Source of the DNA: Desertifilum tharense IPPAS B-1220
GTDB lineage: Bacteria; Cyanobacteriota; Cyanobacteriia; Cyanobacteriales; Desertifilaceae
Reading direction: 5' to 3'
Assembly: GCF_001746915.1 (NCBI RefSeq)
Contig: NZ_MJGC01000074.1
Coordinates: forward strand, 1-44,549
Length of the DNA stretch: 44,549 nucleotides
Below the pieces are notes generated by a model that searched no databases, was not told the DNA's origin, and saw nothing but the letters and a program-made list of their open reading frames with translations. The position numbers and the translations under genes are program-made. Below are positions 34,167 through 43,299 of the stretch, piece after piece. Each line of letters begins with the position of its first letter. Positions within the stretch are counted from its first letter, which is position 1.

Positions 34167-34466
34167 ATGTTTTCACCTCGTCATCAGGAAAGAAGGGCTG
34201 CGTTTACTGATGGTGAATGGCTAGTGGCTGTTGGCAAAAATGGGGATGACTTTATCTACTACGGGGTAAATCTGGAGACACGCGATAGCATAACACTGAG
34301 GAGAGCAGCAGTTTCAGCCAATAGCCAACGCCAAGTTTATGCCTGGAATAATGGCAATTACCGCTATCAAGTTGCATGGCGACCTAGCGATCCCAAAGTT
34401 ATTCGTCTCCAAGTGTTTGATGGGACAAGAGAATTGCTAAATCGTCTCCTTTATCAAACTAATTAA
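34167..34466 (+). CDS. hypothetical small beta-rich protein (cassette 7)
   Basis: The 99-residue product has alternating beta-strand-like segments (EWLVAVGKNGDDFIYYGVNL, then KVIRLQVFDGTRELLNRLL). I do not recognise a family. Because the fragment just upstream carries a signal peptide, the two may be parts of one former gene (secreted protein with this C-terminal domain) broken by a frameshift or stop. Confidence 0.5.
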   Translation: MFSPRHQERRAAFTDGEWLVAVGKNGDDFIYYGVNLETRDSITLRRAAVSANSQRQVYAWNNGNYRYQVAWRPSDPKVIRLQVFDGTRELLNRLLYQTN

Positions 34467-34486
34467 TAGCACGAAAATCCTTAAAA

Positions 34487-34642
34487 TCAGGACACATCGA
34501 TTTCATTAACAAGCTGTAAAACGCTGTTGCGTAGAGATTCTGCAACCCAGAATCCAGCCTCATTAACCAAAGCGTCCAATAGAGGCTTTACCTCAACAAT
34601 CAAGCCTTGACTTTTCGCTTCGACCAAAATCCCCAAGATTCC
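34487..34642 (-). pseudogene. DUF3368 (PIN-like toxin) C-terminal remnant
   Basis: The minus-strand frame GILGILVEAKSQGLIVEVKP, then LLDALVNEAGFWVAESL and a stop is the C-terminal part of a DUF3368 protein, usually a VapC-like toxin partner of UPF0175. The N-terminal PIN part is missing. Confidence 0.65.
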
Positions 34643-34671
34643 TGTTTATCGAAGGTTTAGTCTAGTTGCAA

Positions 34672-34752
34672 CTAGCGGCAATACTCGCAACATCCCCCTG
34701 CACGATTGGCGATCGCTTCTTTCTGTTTTGCTGTTAGCCTGGGTTCAGACAT
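34672..34752 (-). pseudogene. HNH endonuclease N-terminal remnant
   Basis: From ATG 34752 the minus strand encodes KEAIANRAGGCCEYCR and a TAG. This matches the zinc-binding start of HNH nucleases (RAGxxCEYCRLPQ). The rest is replaced by unrelated DNA leading into the DUF3368 remnant. With that remnant it forms the right edge of the degraded accessory region. Confidence 0.6.
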
Positions 34753-34998
34753 ACGCAGGCGTTTCTATACCGAGTTCCTGTATAAGGAGTCTCAATTAAC
34801 CATTCTAAGCAGGGCGATGGGCGATCGCGCTAACCTGCGGGTTGCTTCCCAGAGACTCGACTCCAGGTCGTTGTATTTTTACAAAGAGTATCGATACATT
34901 TCTTAACTTCTTGTTAACTTAAAAGGCAATTGGGGAATCATGAACATGGCAAGCCTTGTAGAGTTTGTCATTCCTCACGGTTTACCTCATCGCTACAA

Positions 34999-37401
34999 AT
35001 GCAGCAACTCAAAATCAAACCGAAGTGTTTGGCTATTCTCAACAACAGCAACCTCACCCAACGCCGTTTTTTACTGGCCGCAGTCACCCTCCCCATCGTT
35101 CACCTCTATCTGGGGTACATTGGGTTGTCTACCATGTTCGTCAACGGGGCCTCTGTTTTTTGGCCCTCCCTGGGGATGTTCCAAGCCGCGATGTTGCTGG
35201 TTGGCTACCGGGTATGGCCGATTCTGTATATCAGCGACTTTATTGTTAGCTATGTCCTGTTTTTTAAAAATAATCTGCTCATCAGTAGCCTGATTCCGGC
35301 GGCAAATCTCTTTACTCCCTTGATTGGGACGTATCTGATTCACCGCTTGATTAAACGGTCTAACTTTTTAGAGCGATCGCAAGATGTCTTCAAATTCATC
35401 ATTATCACCCTCGTTAGTCCTTTAGTCAGTTCGCTGCTAGCCGCGCTGATCCTCTGTTCTAGCGAGATTGCACCCTGGAATGCTTTTATCGAAATTTGTC
35501 GAACCTGGCTGGCTTCAGACAGTACGGGGATTTTAGTCGTTGCGCCGCTGCTGGTGACTTGGCTGCAAAAACCCCAACAGCAAAAACGATTGAATTGGCA
35601 ACAAAGTCTCGAAGCCATCTTCCTTGTCATTGTGGCAATTGCTGTCAGTCGCATTGCCTTTTGGGGAGGCTACGCCATTGAATACCTAGTAATTCCGCCA
35701 CTGATTTGGTTAGCCTTCCGTTTTGAGGCGCGGCTTGCCACCTTGTTAGTTACGGGGGTATCGGCGATCGCTATTTTTGGCACCCTTCAAGGTTATGGTT
35801 CCTTCGCCAAACAAGTCTCCCCCAATGAATCGCTCATTTTACTGCAATCTTTTATTTGCGCGATCGCTATTACCACCTTTGTCATTACCGCCGTCAGTCA
35901 CGAAAACCGCACCGCCGAAGCCAAACTTCGCCTAGCCAACGACGAACTCGAACAACGAGTAGCCAACAGAACTCTAGAACTTCAAGAAGCTAAAAATACC
36001 GCTGAAGTCGCCAACCAAGCCAAAAGCGAATTTTTGGCGAACATGAGTCACGAACTGCGAACCCCGCTCAATGGTATCCTGGGATACGCTCAAGTTTTAG
36101 CGGTTACTCCTAACCTCACCGAACAACATCGACGCGGAATTGACATTATTTATAATTGCGGCTCTCACTTACTGACGTTGATCGAAGATGTCCTCGATCT
36201 ATCGAAAATTGAAGCGCGCAAGATGGAATTGCACCTGAGCAACCTGCATTTACCCGCTTTTTTACAGGGAGTTGAGGAAATTTGTCAGATTCGGGCCGAT
36301 CAAAAAGGGATTCTGTTTATTTATCAAGTGCCGGATAATTTGCCAACTGCGATCGCTACCGATGAAAAACGCTTGCGTCAAGTGCTGCTGAACCTTTTGG
36401 GAAATGCCATTAAATTCACGGATTCCGGTAGCGTTGTCTTGCGCGTGGATGTTCGGGAAATTCAAGCTTCCCCCCTATCGATTAGCCTGCATTTTGCCGT
36501 AGAAGATACCGGAATTGGCATGACACCCGAACAGCTAGAGCGTATTTTTCTCCCCTTTGAGCAAGTGGGTGACATCAAGCGCCAGCGGGAAGGAACGGGA
36601 TTAGGTCTTGCCATTACCAAAAAGATTGTTGAAATGATGGGAGGATCGCTACAAGTTCGCAGCCAAATCAAGGTAGGCAGTGTGTTCGAGTTTGAGATTG
36701 AATGCGCGATCGCTTCCAACTGGAGAGAAGCTAGCACCCTCACTCAAGCCGGACGAATTACGGGTTATAAAGGCGATCGCAAAACCATTCTAATCGCCGA
36801 CGATCGCTGGGAAAATCGCTCAGTCCTCTCAAACTTATTGCAACCCCTTGGCTTTACCGTGCTAGAAGCCATCAATGGACAAGAAGGACTAGAAATTGCT
36901 CATCAAGAGCAACCCCACCTCATTATTACTGACTTACTAATGCCAACCTTAAACGGATGGGATTTTCTGGCATTTTTACGCCAATCAGATACCTTCAAAG
37001 AGCTTCCGGTAATTGTTTCCTCAGCCAGCGTTTTTGATGCCGATCGCCAAAAGAGTATCGCCGCCGGAGCCAGCGACTTTTTAGCCAAACCCGTTCAAAT
37101 CGAGGAGTTATATCAGATACTAGAAAAACATCTCCAACTCAGTTGGCTCTACAGCGAGGAAAAAATTGAAAAACTAGCACAACCCACCCAGTCTACTGAA
37201 GTTGAAATTCCTCCTCTTTCAGAGCTAACCAGTCTCCTGGAATTTGCCAAGCGCGGACAGATGAAAGGCATCCAACAGGAGCTTGAACGCCTCAGTCAGC
37301 TCAATGCATCTTATCAGCCTTTTGTCAACAAACTAGACTTGCTAGTCAAACAATTTAATATCCAGAAAATTCGCCAATTCCTCCAAGAAATTAACCAATA
37401 A
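34999..37401 (+). CDS. hybrid sensor histidine kinase with MASE1 domain
   Basis: The 800-residue protein has about eight to nine membrane helices forming an N-terminal MASE1 sensor (about 20-300). A short coiled coil (about 310-345) and HisKA with phospho-acceptor His in ANMSHELRTPLNG follow. The HATPase_c domain shows NLLGNAIKFTDSG, DTGIGM and GTGLGLAI. A REC domain (IADDRWENRSV, acceptor Asp in IITDLLMP, C-terminal Lys in FLAKP) and a ~70-residue helical tail follow. ATG 34999 (MQQLKIK) starts before the first helix; an in-frame start at 34930 would add an unlikely extension. The signal sensed is unknown. Confidence 0.85.
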   Translation: MQQLKIKPKCLAILNNSNLTQRRFLLAAVTLPIVHLYLGYIGLSTMFVNGASVFWPSLGMFQAAMLLVGYRVWPILYISDFIVSYVLFFKNNLLISSLIPAANLFTPLIGTYLIHRLIKRSNFLERSQDVFKFIIITLVSPLVSSLLAALILCSSEIAPWNAFIEICRTWLASDSTGILVVAPLLVTWLQKPQQQKRLNWQQSLEAIFLVIVAIAVSRIAFWGGYAIEYLVIPPLIWLAFRFEARLATLLVTGVSAIAIFGTLQGYGSFAKQVSPNESLILLQSFICAIAITTFVITAVSHENRTAEAKLRLANDELEQRVANRTLELQEAKNTAEVANQAKSEFLANMSHELRTPLNGILGYAQVLAVTPNLTEQHRRGIDIIYNCGSHLLTLIEDVLDLSKIEARKMELHLSNLHLPAFLQGVEEICQIRADQKGILFIYQVPDNLPTAIATDEKRLRQVLLNLLGNAIKFTDSGSVVLRVDVREIQASPLSISLHFAVEDTGIGMTPEQLERIFLPFEQVGDIKRQREGTGLGLAITKKIVEMMGGSLQVRSQIKVGSVFEFEIECAIASNWREASTLTQAGRITGYKGDRKTILIADDRWENRSVLSNLLQPLGFTVLEAINGQEGLEIAHQEQPHLIITDLLMPTLNGWDFLAFLRQSDTFKELPVIVSSASVFDADRQKSIAAGASDFLAKPVQIEELYQILEKHLQLSWLYSEEKIEKLAQPTQSTEVEIPPLSELTSLLEFAKRGQMKGIQQELERLSQLNASYQPFVNKLDLLVKQFNIQKIRQFLQEINQ

Positions 37402-37451
37402 TCTTGGATTACATAACCTTCTTACTTGATGGAGATTTAGGAGTATTAGGC

Positions 37452-38768
37452 ATGTCAGCCCGTTTAAGTCAGGAAACAATTTTAGTCATTGATGATAATC
37501 CCACTAATTTAGAGGTCTTGTACAATGCTTTAAGTATTTCAGGCTACGATGTCCTCGTGGAAATGGATGGTTCAAGCGGTCTTGCTCAAGCCCACAATTA
37601 CCCTCCAGATTTAATCTTGCTGGATGTAATGATGCCTGGAATTGATGGTTTTGAAACCTGTCGCCAACTCCAAGAAAATCCCGCAACCTGCAAAATCCCT
37701 ATCATTTTTATGACTGCTTTAGCGGACACGGTTGATAAAGTCAAAGGGCTGCATTTAGGAGCAGTAGACTATATTACCAAACCTTTTCAGAAAGAAGAAG
37801 TTTTGGCTCGCATCCAAACTCAACTTAAACTACGGCGACTCAGTTTAGAACTCGAACAGCAAAAACAAGAACTTGAACGCACCGTCGAACTACGTACAGC
37901 AGAACTCACTCGAACCATTCAAGAATTAAAAGCAACTCAATTACAATTAATTCAAAGTGAAAAACTATCAACCGTCGGTCAGTTAGTGGCAGGTATCGCC
38001 CACGAAATCAATAATCCTGTAGGCTTTCTCAATGGCAACCTAGAACAAGCTTATTTAGCAATTCAAGATTTGATTGACTATATTCGACTGTACCACGAGA
38101 TCTATCCGGCTCAAGGAACTGAGATTGAAGAAAAAGCTCAAGAAATTGAGATTGATTACCTTTTAGAAGATTTACCTAAAATGCTCCTCTCAATGCAAGT
38201 TGGAGTAGAGCGGATTTGTAGTATCAGTAACTCCCTCAGAACCTTTTCACGCGCTGATGTAGATACCAAAGTTTTTGCTAACATTCATGAAGGGCTAGAA
38301 AGTACCCTGATGATTTTGCAGCATCGCTTAAAAGCCCAAAAAGACCGTCCTGAAATTCAAGTGATTAAAAATTACGGCGAAATCCCTAAAGTTGAATGTT
38401 ATTTAGGTCAGCTCAATCAAGTTTTCATGAATATTTTGGCAAACGCTATTGATGCGTTGGAAGAAGGCAGCGAGGGACGCGGCTACCAGGAGCTTGAAAA
38501 AAATCCAAATCAGATTTTAGTACAGACAAGCTTAAAAAACGAACGAGAAGTGATGATTCGGATTAGCGATAATGGCGTGGGTATTGGTCAAGGCATTAAA
38601 GACCGCATTTTTGACCACTTATTTACCACAAAGCCAGTCGGAAAAGGGACTGGATTAGGTCTTACGATTGCTCGTCAGATCATTGTTGAAAAACATGAGG
38701 GGACGCTTGAATTTATCTCGGATTCAAATAGAGGCACAACCTTTGCGATTACGCTTCCTGTTAGCTAA
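37452..38768 (+). CDS. response regulator-histidine kinase (REC-HisKA-HATPase)
   Basis: The 438-residue cytosolic protein has an N-terminal REC domain (VIDDNPTNLEVL, acceptor Asp in LILLDVMMP, FMTALAD, ITKPF), a coiled coil (about 130-180), HisKA with His in AGIAHEINNPVGF, and HATPase_c (NILANAIDALEE, ISDNGVGIG, GKGTGLGL). The order fits kinases that receive a phosphoryl group on REC and relay it. It follows the MASE1 hybrid kinase by 50 bp (3 bp if an in-frame TTG at 37404 is used), so the two likely form one phosphorelay operon. No DNA-binding output is encoded nearby. Confidence 0.85.
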   Translation: MSARLSQETILVIDDNPTNLEVLYNALSISGYDVLVEMDGSSGLAQAHNYPPDLILLDVMMPGIDGFETCRQLQENPATCKIPIIFMTALADTVDKVKGLHLGAVDYITKPFQKEEVLARIQTQLKLRRLSLELEQQKQELERTVELRTAELTRTIQELKATQLQLIQSEKLSTVGQLVAGIAHEINNPVGFLNGNLEQAYLAIQDLIDYIRLYHEIYPAQGTEIEEKAQEIEIDYLLEDLPKMLLSMQVGVERICSISNSLRTFSRADVDTKVFANIHEGLESTLMILQHRLKAQKDRPEIQVIKNYGEIPKVECYLGQLNQVFMNILANAIDALEEGSEGRGYQELEKNPNQILVQTSLKNEREVMIRISDNGVGIGQGIKDRIFDHLFTTKPVGKGTGLGLTIARQIIVEKHEGTLEFISDSNRGTTFAITLPVS

Positions 38769-38866
38769 ATAACGAGTCTAGGTCAATTGTCACGCAGTAG
38801 ATAGAGGCAACGGAGCGCGATCGCCCTTTAAGCTAAAAATCGTACCTAACATTACCCTCAATCGCT

Positions 38867-39301
38867 ATGAGTTCCCCTCGCCGTAAAGAAATTCTACGCG
38901 GAGTTTTGGCTGTCGCCATCATCATTGTCGGCATCACCCACTTCCTCAGACCCGAACAATATGCCAAAATTGTCCCGCCACCTTATCCCCCGCTGGCTTC
39001 CGTTTACCTCAGCGGCTTTTTTGAGATTTTAGGGGGAATTGGCTTAACTGTACCTTTTGTCAGCGTCGCAGCAGCTTGGGGTCTAATTGCTCTATTTATC
39101 GCCGTATTTCCAGCCAATATCTACATGACGCTGCACAATATCCCCATTGAAGGCATCCCCCACAGTCAACTGCTGTATATCCTCAGACTTCCCTTTCAAA
39201 TCGTGTTAATTGCCTGGGCTTACTGGTATACTCGCAATCCAGAAACGCAACTAGGAACCTCAGAAGCCAAGGAAAAGGCAGAATCTTTAACGCAACAGTA
39301 G
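38867..39301 (+). CDS. DoxX-like membrane protein
   Basis: The 144-residue protein has four hydrophobic helices and the DoxX-family pattern: VGITHFLRPEQYAKIVPP after the first helix and GFFEILGGIGL in the second. The function of the family is unclear (some members relate to quinone or redox metabolism). It is likely its own transcription unit. Confidence 0.75.
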   Translation: MSSPRRKEILRGVLAVAIIIVGITHFLRPEQYAKIVPPPYPPLASVYLSGFFEILGGIGLTVPFVSVAAAWGLIALFIAVFPANIYMTLHNIPIEGIPHSQLLYILRLPFQIVLIAWAYWYTRNPETQLGTSEAKEKAESLTQQ

Positions 39302-39381
39302 CCGATGCTCGTTCCCCAGAGATATTCGCCACTGCGATCGCCATGCCATAAATCAAAATTTCTACCCTATAGAAGGGAAGT

Positions 39382-39737
39382 TAGTTCCGAGTTCCGAGTT
39401 CCGAGTTCCGAGTGGGGAATAGAGTGCTGAGTGTAAAGTGCTGAGTGCTGAGTGGGTTAAGTAGTGCTGGGTGTAAAGTGCTGAGTGCTGAGTGGGTTCA
39501 AGAGTGCTGTTGCGCTAGCTTCTGCGAAGCAGTGTGTAAAGTGCTGTTGCTTTAGCACACCAAGTAGAGGTGTGCTGAGTAAGTATCTAGAACAACTCCT
39601 AACTCCCTTTTCCCCCCATCCTCCCACCTCCCCATCCCCCCATCCTCTTCTTCCCCAACTCCCAACTCCCTCTTCTACCCCCCACCTCCCAACTCCCTCT
39701 TCTTCCCCAACCCCCAACCCCCAACTCCCAACTTCCT
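39382..39737. repeat. low-complexity spacer: GTTCCGA and heptamer tandem repeats, then C-rich tract
   Basis: The 435-bp spacer holds GTTCCGA tandem repeats (39382-39413) and GTGCTGAGTGTAAAGTGCTG-type repeats (39423-39500 and weaker copies to 39580). The latter are the reverse complement of the heptamers in front of the glycosidase copies at 12.9 and 15.84 kb. A C-rich CCCAACTCC/CCCCATCC tract (39601-39737) follows, the complement of the G-rich repeats at the window ends. No gene is supported. Confidence 0.8.
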
Positions 39738-40805
39738 ATGATGTGGTCGCTTAAAAAATATCTATTTCTGTTCCTGCTCACCTTGGGTTTAGCCAGCCTG
39801 ACGAACTGCGTGAGTTCTCCTCCCCAGGCTAGCAATCCTCCCGCCTCTGGAAGCGTACAGACTCCAGTAGTGGCACAGGTTTCAACCTTAATGCGTTTTG
39901 CCCAACCGATTGATTGTACGGTGGGTAAAGATTGCTATATTTTGCGCTATTACGATCGCGATCCGGGGCCTGGAGAGATTGATTTTGCTTGCGGACGCCT
40001 GACAGGAGATGGTCATAACGGTACAGACTTTGGTATTTCTGACGAACGGTTAATGGCGAAAGGAGTACCCGTATTGGCTTCGGCCCCTGGAACGGTTTTG
40101 CGAATGCGCGATAATGTGGCAGACGAACGCATTCGCACGCCTGAAGACCTTTCTAGAATTGAAGGGATTAACTGTGGCAACGGGATGGTGATTGACCACG
40201 GAAATGGCTGGGAAACGCAGTATTGTCACCTCCGCCGGGGGAGTGTGGCGGTGAAGCCGGGAGATCGAGTAGAAACGGGGACTGTATTAGGATTGGTGGG
40301 ACTTTCGGGCGAAACTTCTTTTCCCCACGTCCATTTAACCGTGCGTCATAACGGGGAAACGGTCGATCCGTTTGTGGGCCCAGGGGCCGGGCCGGGTTGT
40401 CAAGTCCGGCGCAATCCGATTTGGAATCGTTCCTTAGAGTATATTCCGGGTGGTTTAATTCGGGCGGGGTTTTCAGATCGAGCGCCGGATATGGAGGCGA
40501 TTTGGCAAGGTCAGTTCTCAGAAACGCGCTTATCTAAGAGTAGCGAGGCGTTGGTCTTTTGGGTGCAAGCCTACGGCATTTTGGCGGGGGATGTGGAGAC
40601 GATGCGGGTGATTGACCCTAAAGGGAATGAAGCGGTCAAAAATCAGCGATCGCTGACAGAGCCTCGTCGCCTATGGCTGAGTTTTAGCGGTAAGCGCAAT
40701 AATCCCAATAATCCGGTGATTCCTGGTAAGTGGCGCGGCGAGTATCGCTTAACGAGGGGCGATCGCACTTTGATTAATATTACTCGCGAAGTCGAAGTTC
40801 TCTAG
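39738..40805 (+). CDS. M23 family peptidase, lipoprotein
   Basis: The 355-residue protein has a lipoprotein signal peptide (hydrophobic core to LASLTNC, lipid-carrying Cys about residue 24), a short Pro/Ser linker, and an M23 domain at about 75-215. The zinc ligands are in GHNGTDFG and HVHLTV, and VIDHGNGWETQYCHL is the family core. The ~140-residue C-terminal domain is unassigned. It should act on peptidoglycan from the membrane surface. The start directly follows the C-rich repeat tract (two successive ATG codons), so a ribosome-binding site is unclear. Confidence 0.85.
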   Translation: MMWSLKKYLFLFLLTLGLASLTNCVSSPPQASNPPASGSVQTPVVAQVSTLMRFAQPIDCTVGKDCYILRYYDRDPGPGEIDFACGRLTGDGHNGTDFGISDERLMAKGVPVLASAPGTVLRMRDNVADERIRTPEDLSRIEGINCGNGMVIDHGNGWETQYCHLRRGSVAVKPGDRVETGTVLGLVGLSGETSFPHVHLTVRHNGETVDPFVGPGAGPGCQVRRNPIWNRSLEYIPGGLIRAGFSDRAPDMEAIWQGQFSETRLSKSSEALVFWVQAYGILAGDVETMRVIDPKGNEAVKNQRSLTEPRRLWLSFSGKRNNPNNPVIPGKWRGEYRLTRGDRTLINITREVEVL

Positions 40806-40878
40806 AACCCTGTTCTACCCGAACAACTTGTGAATTTAAGGGTTCTCACCGCAGGCGGACGCGGTGGGAACTCTGAGC

Positions 40879-41109
40879 TTATAGACTATCCCAAGCTTGC
40901 GCCAGAATGCTGCTTAACCAACAGCGTTGGTCTATATCTAATAAACCATCATCTTCTAGGACTTCTGCTTTTAACTCTTCTAAAGAACGACCTTGAGATC
41001 GCGAAACCTGGATGACACCTGCGATCGCAGCCGCGACTAACTCTTCATCGACGGTTTGGTCTTGAAGTGCGGCAATTTCTTGGGGACTCTTCGGAATAGG
41101 ATAATTCAT
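40879..41109 (-). CDS. small conserved hypothetical protein
   Basis: The 76-residue helical, acidic protein starts MNYPIPKSPQEIAALQDQT and has a repetitive helical pattern (ELVAAAIAGVIQVSRSQGRS, then LEELKAEVLEDDGLLDIDQR). I recall similar proteins in other cyanobacteria without a function. The cat/ATG at 41109 is a clear start. It is divergent from the flavoprotein gene across a 135-bp spacer that probably carries both promoters. Confidence 0.6.
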   Translation of the reverse strand: MNYPIPKSPQEIAALQDQTVDEELVAAAIAGVIQVSRSQGRSLEELKAEVLEDDGLLDIDQRCWLSSILAQAWDSL

Positions 41110-41244
41110 GGCTAGTTAATATAGTTTTTTACAGGATAAGAATTATGAGAGAGTTGTAAACTTTTTTAAAAATTTCTCATGCAGTACCCGGAATTATAGC
41201 GAACTTTCGCTATTTGTCAAGACTATCTACAGAATGCTTTTGCA

Positions 41245-43299
41245 ATGACTCTGACCGACATGAAGGAGATTCTCTACTTAGAAGTTCCCACGCCCGACTT
41301 ATCCGCGCTCTTGACCTGGCTACAAACCCAGTATCAACCCGCAGTTGGGAACAAAACTCTAACGCCAGATGGCATCCGCTTGCAGGTTGAATCCCCAGGT
41401 GATGGGGAACTCTCTGCCTTTGTGTGGTCCGTTCAGCGAACCAGTTACCTTAAGGTTTTTCGTTGGTCAGACTCTCCTGTTACCCGCGAACAACAACTGC
41501 TAGCCGATTTAACGGTTCAGGTTAGGAACCAGTTCCCGTACCAATATCCCGAACCTCCAGCAATTGATTTATCGCAGCAATCCATTTTTGAAGCGCTGAA
41601 AGCCAACTATCCCCTGACTGTAAAGTATTTTCAAAAAATGCCCAATGGCGAATACGACCTAACGCGGGTGTATTGGTGGGAAAAACGCTGGCGAGAAGGG
41701 GTACGCCATCCCCAGACCCCAAAAACAGTGATTCAAACCCAACCCGACCGACATTTTAACCCCACTAGCCGCTATGACCTCATTTATATCGGCGGCGCGT
41801 TGGGGGTGATTCACGCAGCAGTAATGGCGAGACTGGGCTATAAGGTGCTATTGATAGAACGATTGCCCTTTGGTCGCATGAATCGCGAGTGGAATATCTC
41901 GCGCCCAGAACTCCAGAGTTTAATCAACTTAGAGTTACTGACACCGGCTGAAGTGGAAAGCGTCATCGCCAGAGAGTACAAGGACGGATTTAATAAATTT
42001 TTTGACGCGAACAACCCTCCCCATCTAAAAGCCAACATCTTACATACCCCCACTGTTCTTAACATTGCCCTCGATTCTGACAAATTGTTACAAATCTGCG
42101 GACAAAAGTTACGCGCTGCTGGGGGAGAAATTTGGGATCAAACCGAGTTTCTAAACGCCCAAGTTGGGGCTGATGCGGTAGAAGTGGCGTTGCAACACTT
42201 ACCCAGCGGGGAAGCGCGACAAGCCTACGGTCGCTTATTAGTCGATGCGATGGGAACCGCTTCGCCCATTGCGTGGCAACTCAATGGCGGGCGGGCGTTT
42301 GATAGCGTTTGTCCCACCGTTGGGGCCGTAATTGAACGCGGTTTTGCCCCTGAAGTTTGGGATTCCCAGTATGGCGATGTGTTAAACAGTCATGGCGATA
42401 TTTCGCGGGGTCGCCAACTGATTTGGGAATTATTTCCCGGTGCCGATGAGGAATTGACCATTTATCTGTTCCATTACCATCAGGTTCACCCAGAAAATCC
42501 CGGCTCTTTATTAGAAATGTATGAAGATTTCTTTACGATTTTGCCGGAGTATCGCCGCTGCAACCTGGATGAGTTGGTGTGGAAGAAACCCACCTTTGGC
42601 TATATCCCCGGCCATTTTAGTACGAGCAGCCGCGATCGCGCCATTGCTTGCGATCGCCTCATTGCCATCGGAGACGCCGCTTCCCTCCAATCTCCCCTCG
42701 TCTTTACCGGCTTTGGTTCCCTGGTTCGCAACCTCAGCCGCCTCACCACCCTCCTCCATACCGCCCTACAACACGACCTCTTAAAAGCCCACCACCTCAA
42801 CGCCATTCGCCCCTACCAAAGCAACATCGCCGTTACCTGGCTGTTTTCTAAAGGGATGATGGTTCCCACAGGCTACCATCCCGCACCGCAGCGCATTAAC
42901 GCCATGTTAAACACCTTCTTCGGCTTACTCGCAGACGAACCCTTAGACGTAGCCGATAACTTTATTAAAGACCGCGCCGACTGGTTCACCTTCAATCGCC
43001 TCGCCCTCAAAGCCGCTAGACGCAACCCAGCCCTATTGGTATGGATTTTAGAACTTGCCGGGATTAAAGATATGCTGCGCTGGCTGGGGAGTTATCTCAA
43101 CTTTACCCTCGCCAGCCTCGCGTCTCAACTCCTGGGAAACTGGTTTCCCGGCTTAACCCAATGGAGTCGTCCTTGGCTAGAAAAGCGTTTTCCGGGTGTG
43201 TGGCTGTGGATGTTAAGCCTAAGTTATGCCCTAACTGCGGGTATGGGTCGTCCCGATAAGATGGCCAACATCGGCTATCGTCCCTCAGCAACAACCTAA
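41245..43299 (+). CDS. CruA/CruP-family lycopene-cyclase-like flavoprotein
   Basis: The 684-residue protein resembles the CruA/CruP family of FAD/NAD(P)-binding carotenoid cyclases: YDLIYIGGALGVIHAAVMA (dinucleotide site), LLIERLPFGRMNREWNISRP (family hallmark), LVDAMGTASPIA, and IGDAASLQSPLVFTGFGSL (second flavin motif). An N-terminal ~170 residues precede the FAD domain. CruA cyclises lycopene; CruP is a paralogue with a protective role. I cannot say which this is, although the extended length suggests CruA or a third paralogue. It ends 4 bp overlapping the convergent coiled-coil gene. Confidence 0.75.
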   Translation: MTLTDMKEILYLEVPTPDLSALLTWLQTQYQPAVGNKTLTPDGIRLQVESPGDGELSAFVWSVQRTSYLKVFRWSDSPVTREQQLLADLTVQVRNQFPYQYPEPPAIDLSQQSIFEALKANYPLTVKYFQKMPNGEYDLTRVYWWEKRWREGVRHPQTPKTVIQTQPDRHFNPTSRYDLIYIGGALGVIHAAVMARLGYKVLLIERLPFGRMNREWNISRPELQSLINLELLTPAEVESVIAREYKDGFNKFFDANNPPHLKANILHTPTVLNIALDSDKLLQICGQKLRAAGGEIWDQTEFLNAQVGADAVEVALQHLPSGEARQAYGRLLVDAMGTASPIAWQLNGGRAFDSVCPTVGAVIERGFAPEVWDSQYGDVLNSHGDISRGRQLIWELFPGADEELTIYLFHYHQVHPENPGSLLEMYEDFFTILPEYRRCNLDELVWKKPTFGYIPGHFSTSSRDRAIACDRLIAIGDAASLQSPLVFTGFGSLVRNLSRLTTLLHTALQHDLLKAHHLNAIRPYQSNIAVTWLFSKGMMVPTGYHPAPQRINAMLNTFFGLLADEPLDVADNFIKDRADWFTFNRLALKAARRNPALLVWILELAGIKDMLRWLGSYLNFTLASLASQLLGNWFPGLTQWSRPWLEKRFPGVWLWMLSLSYALTAGMGRPDKMANIGYRPSATT

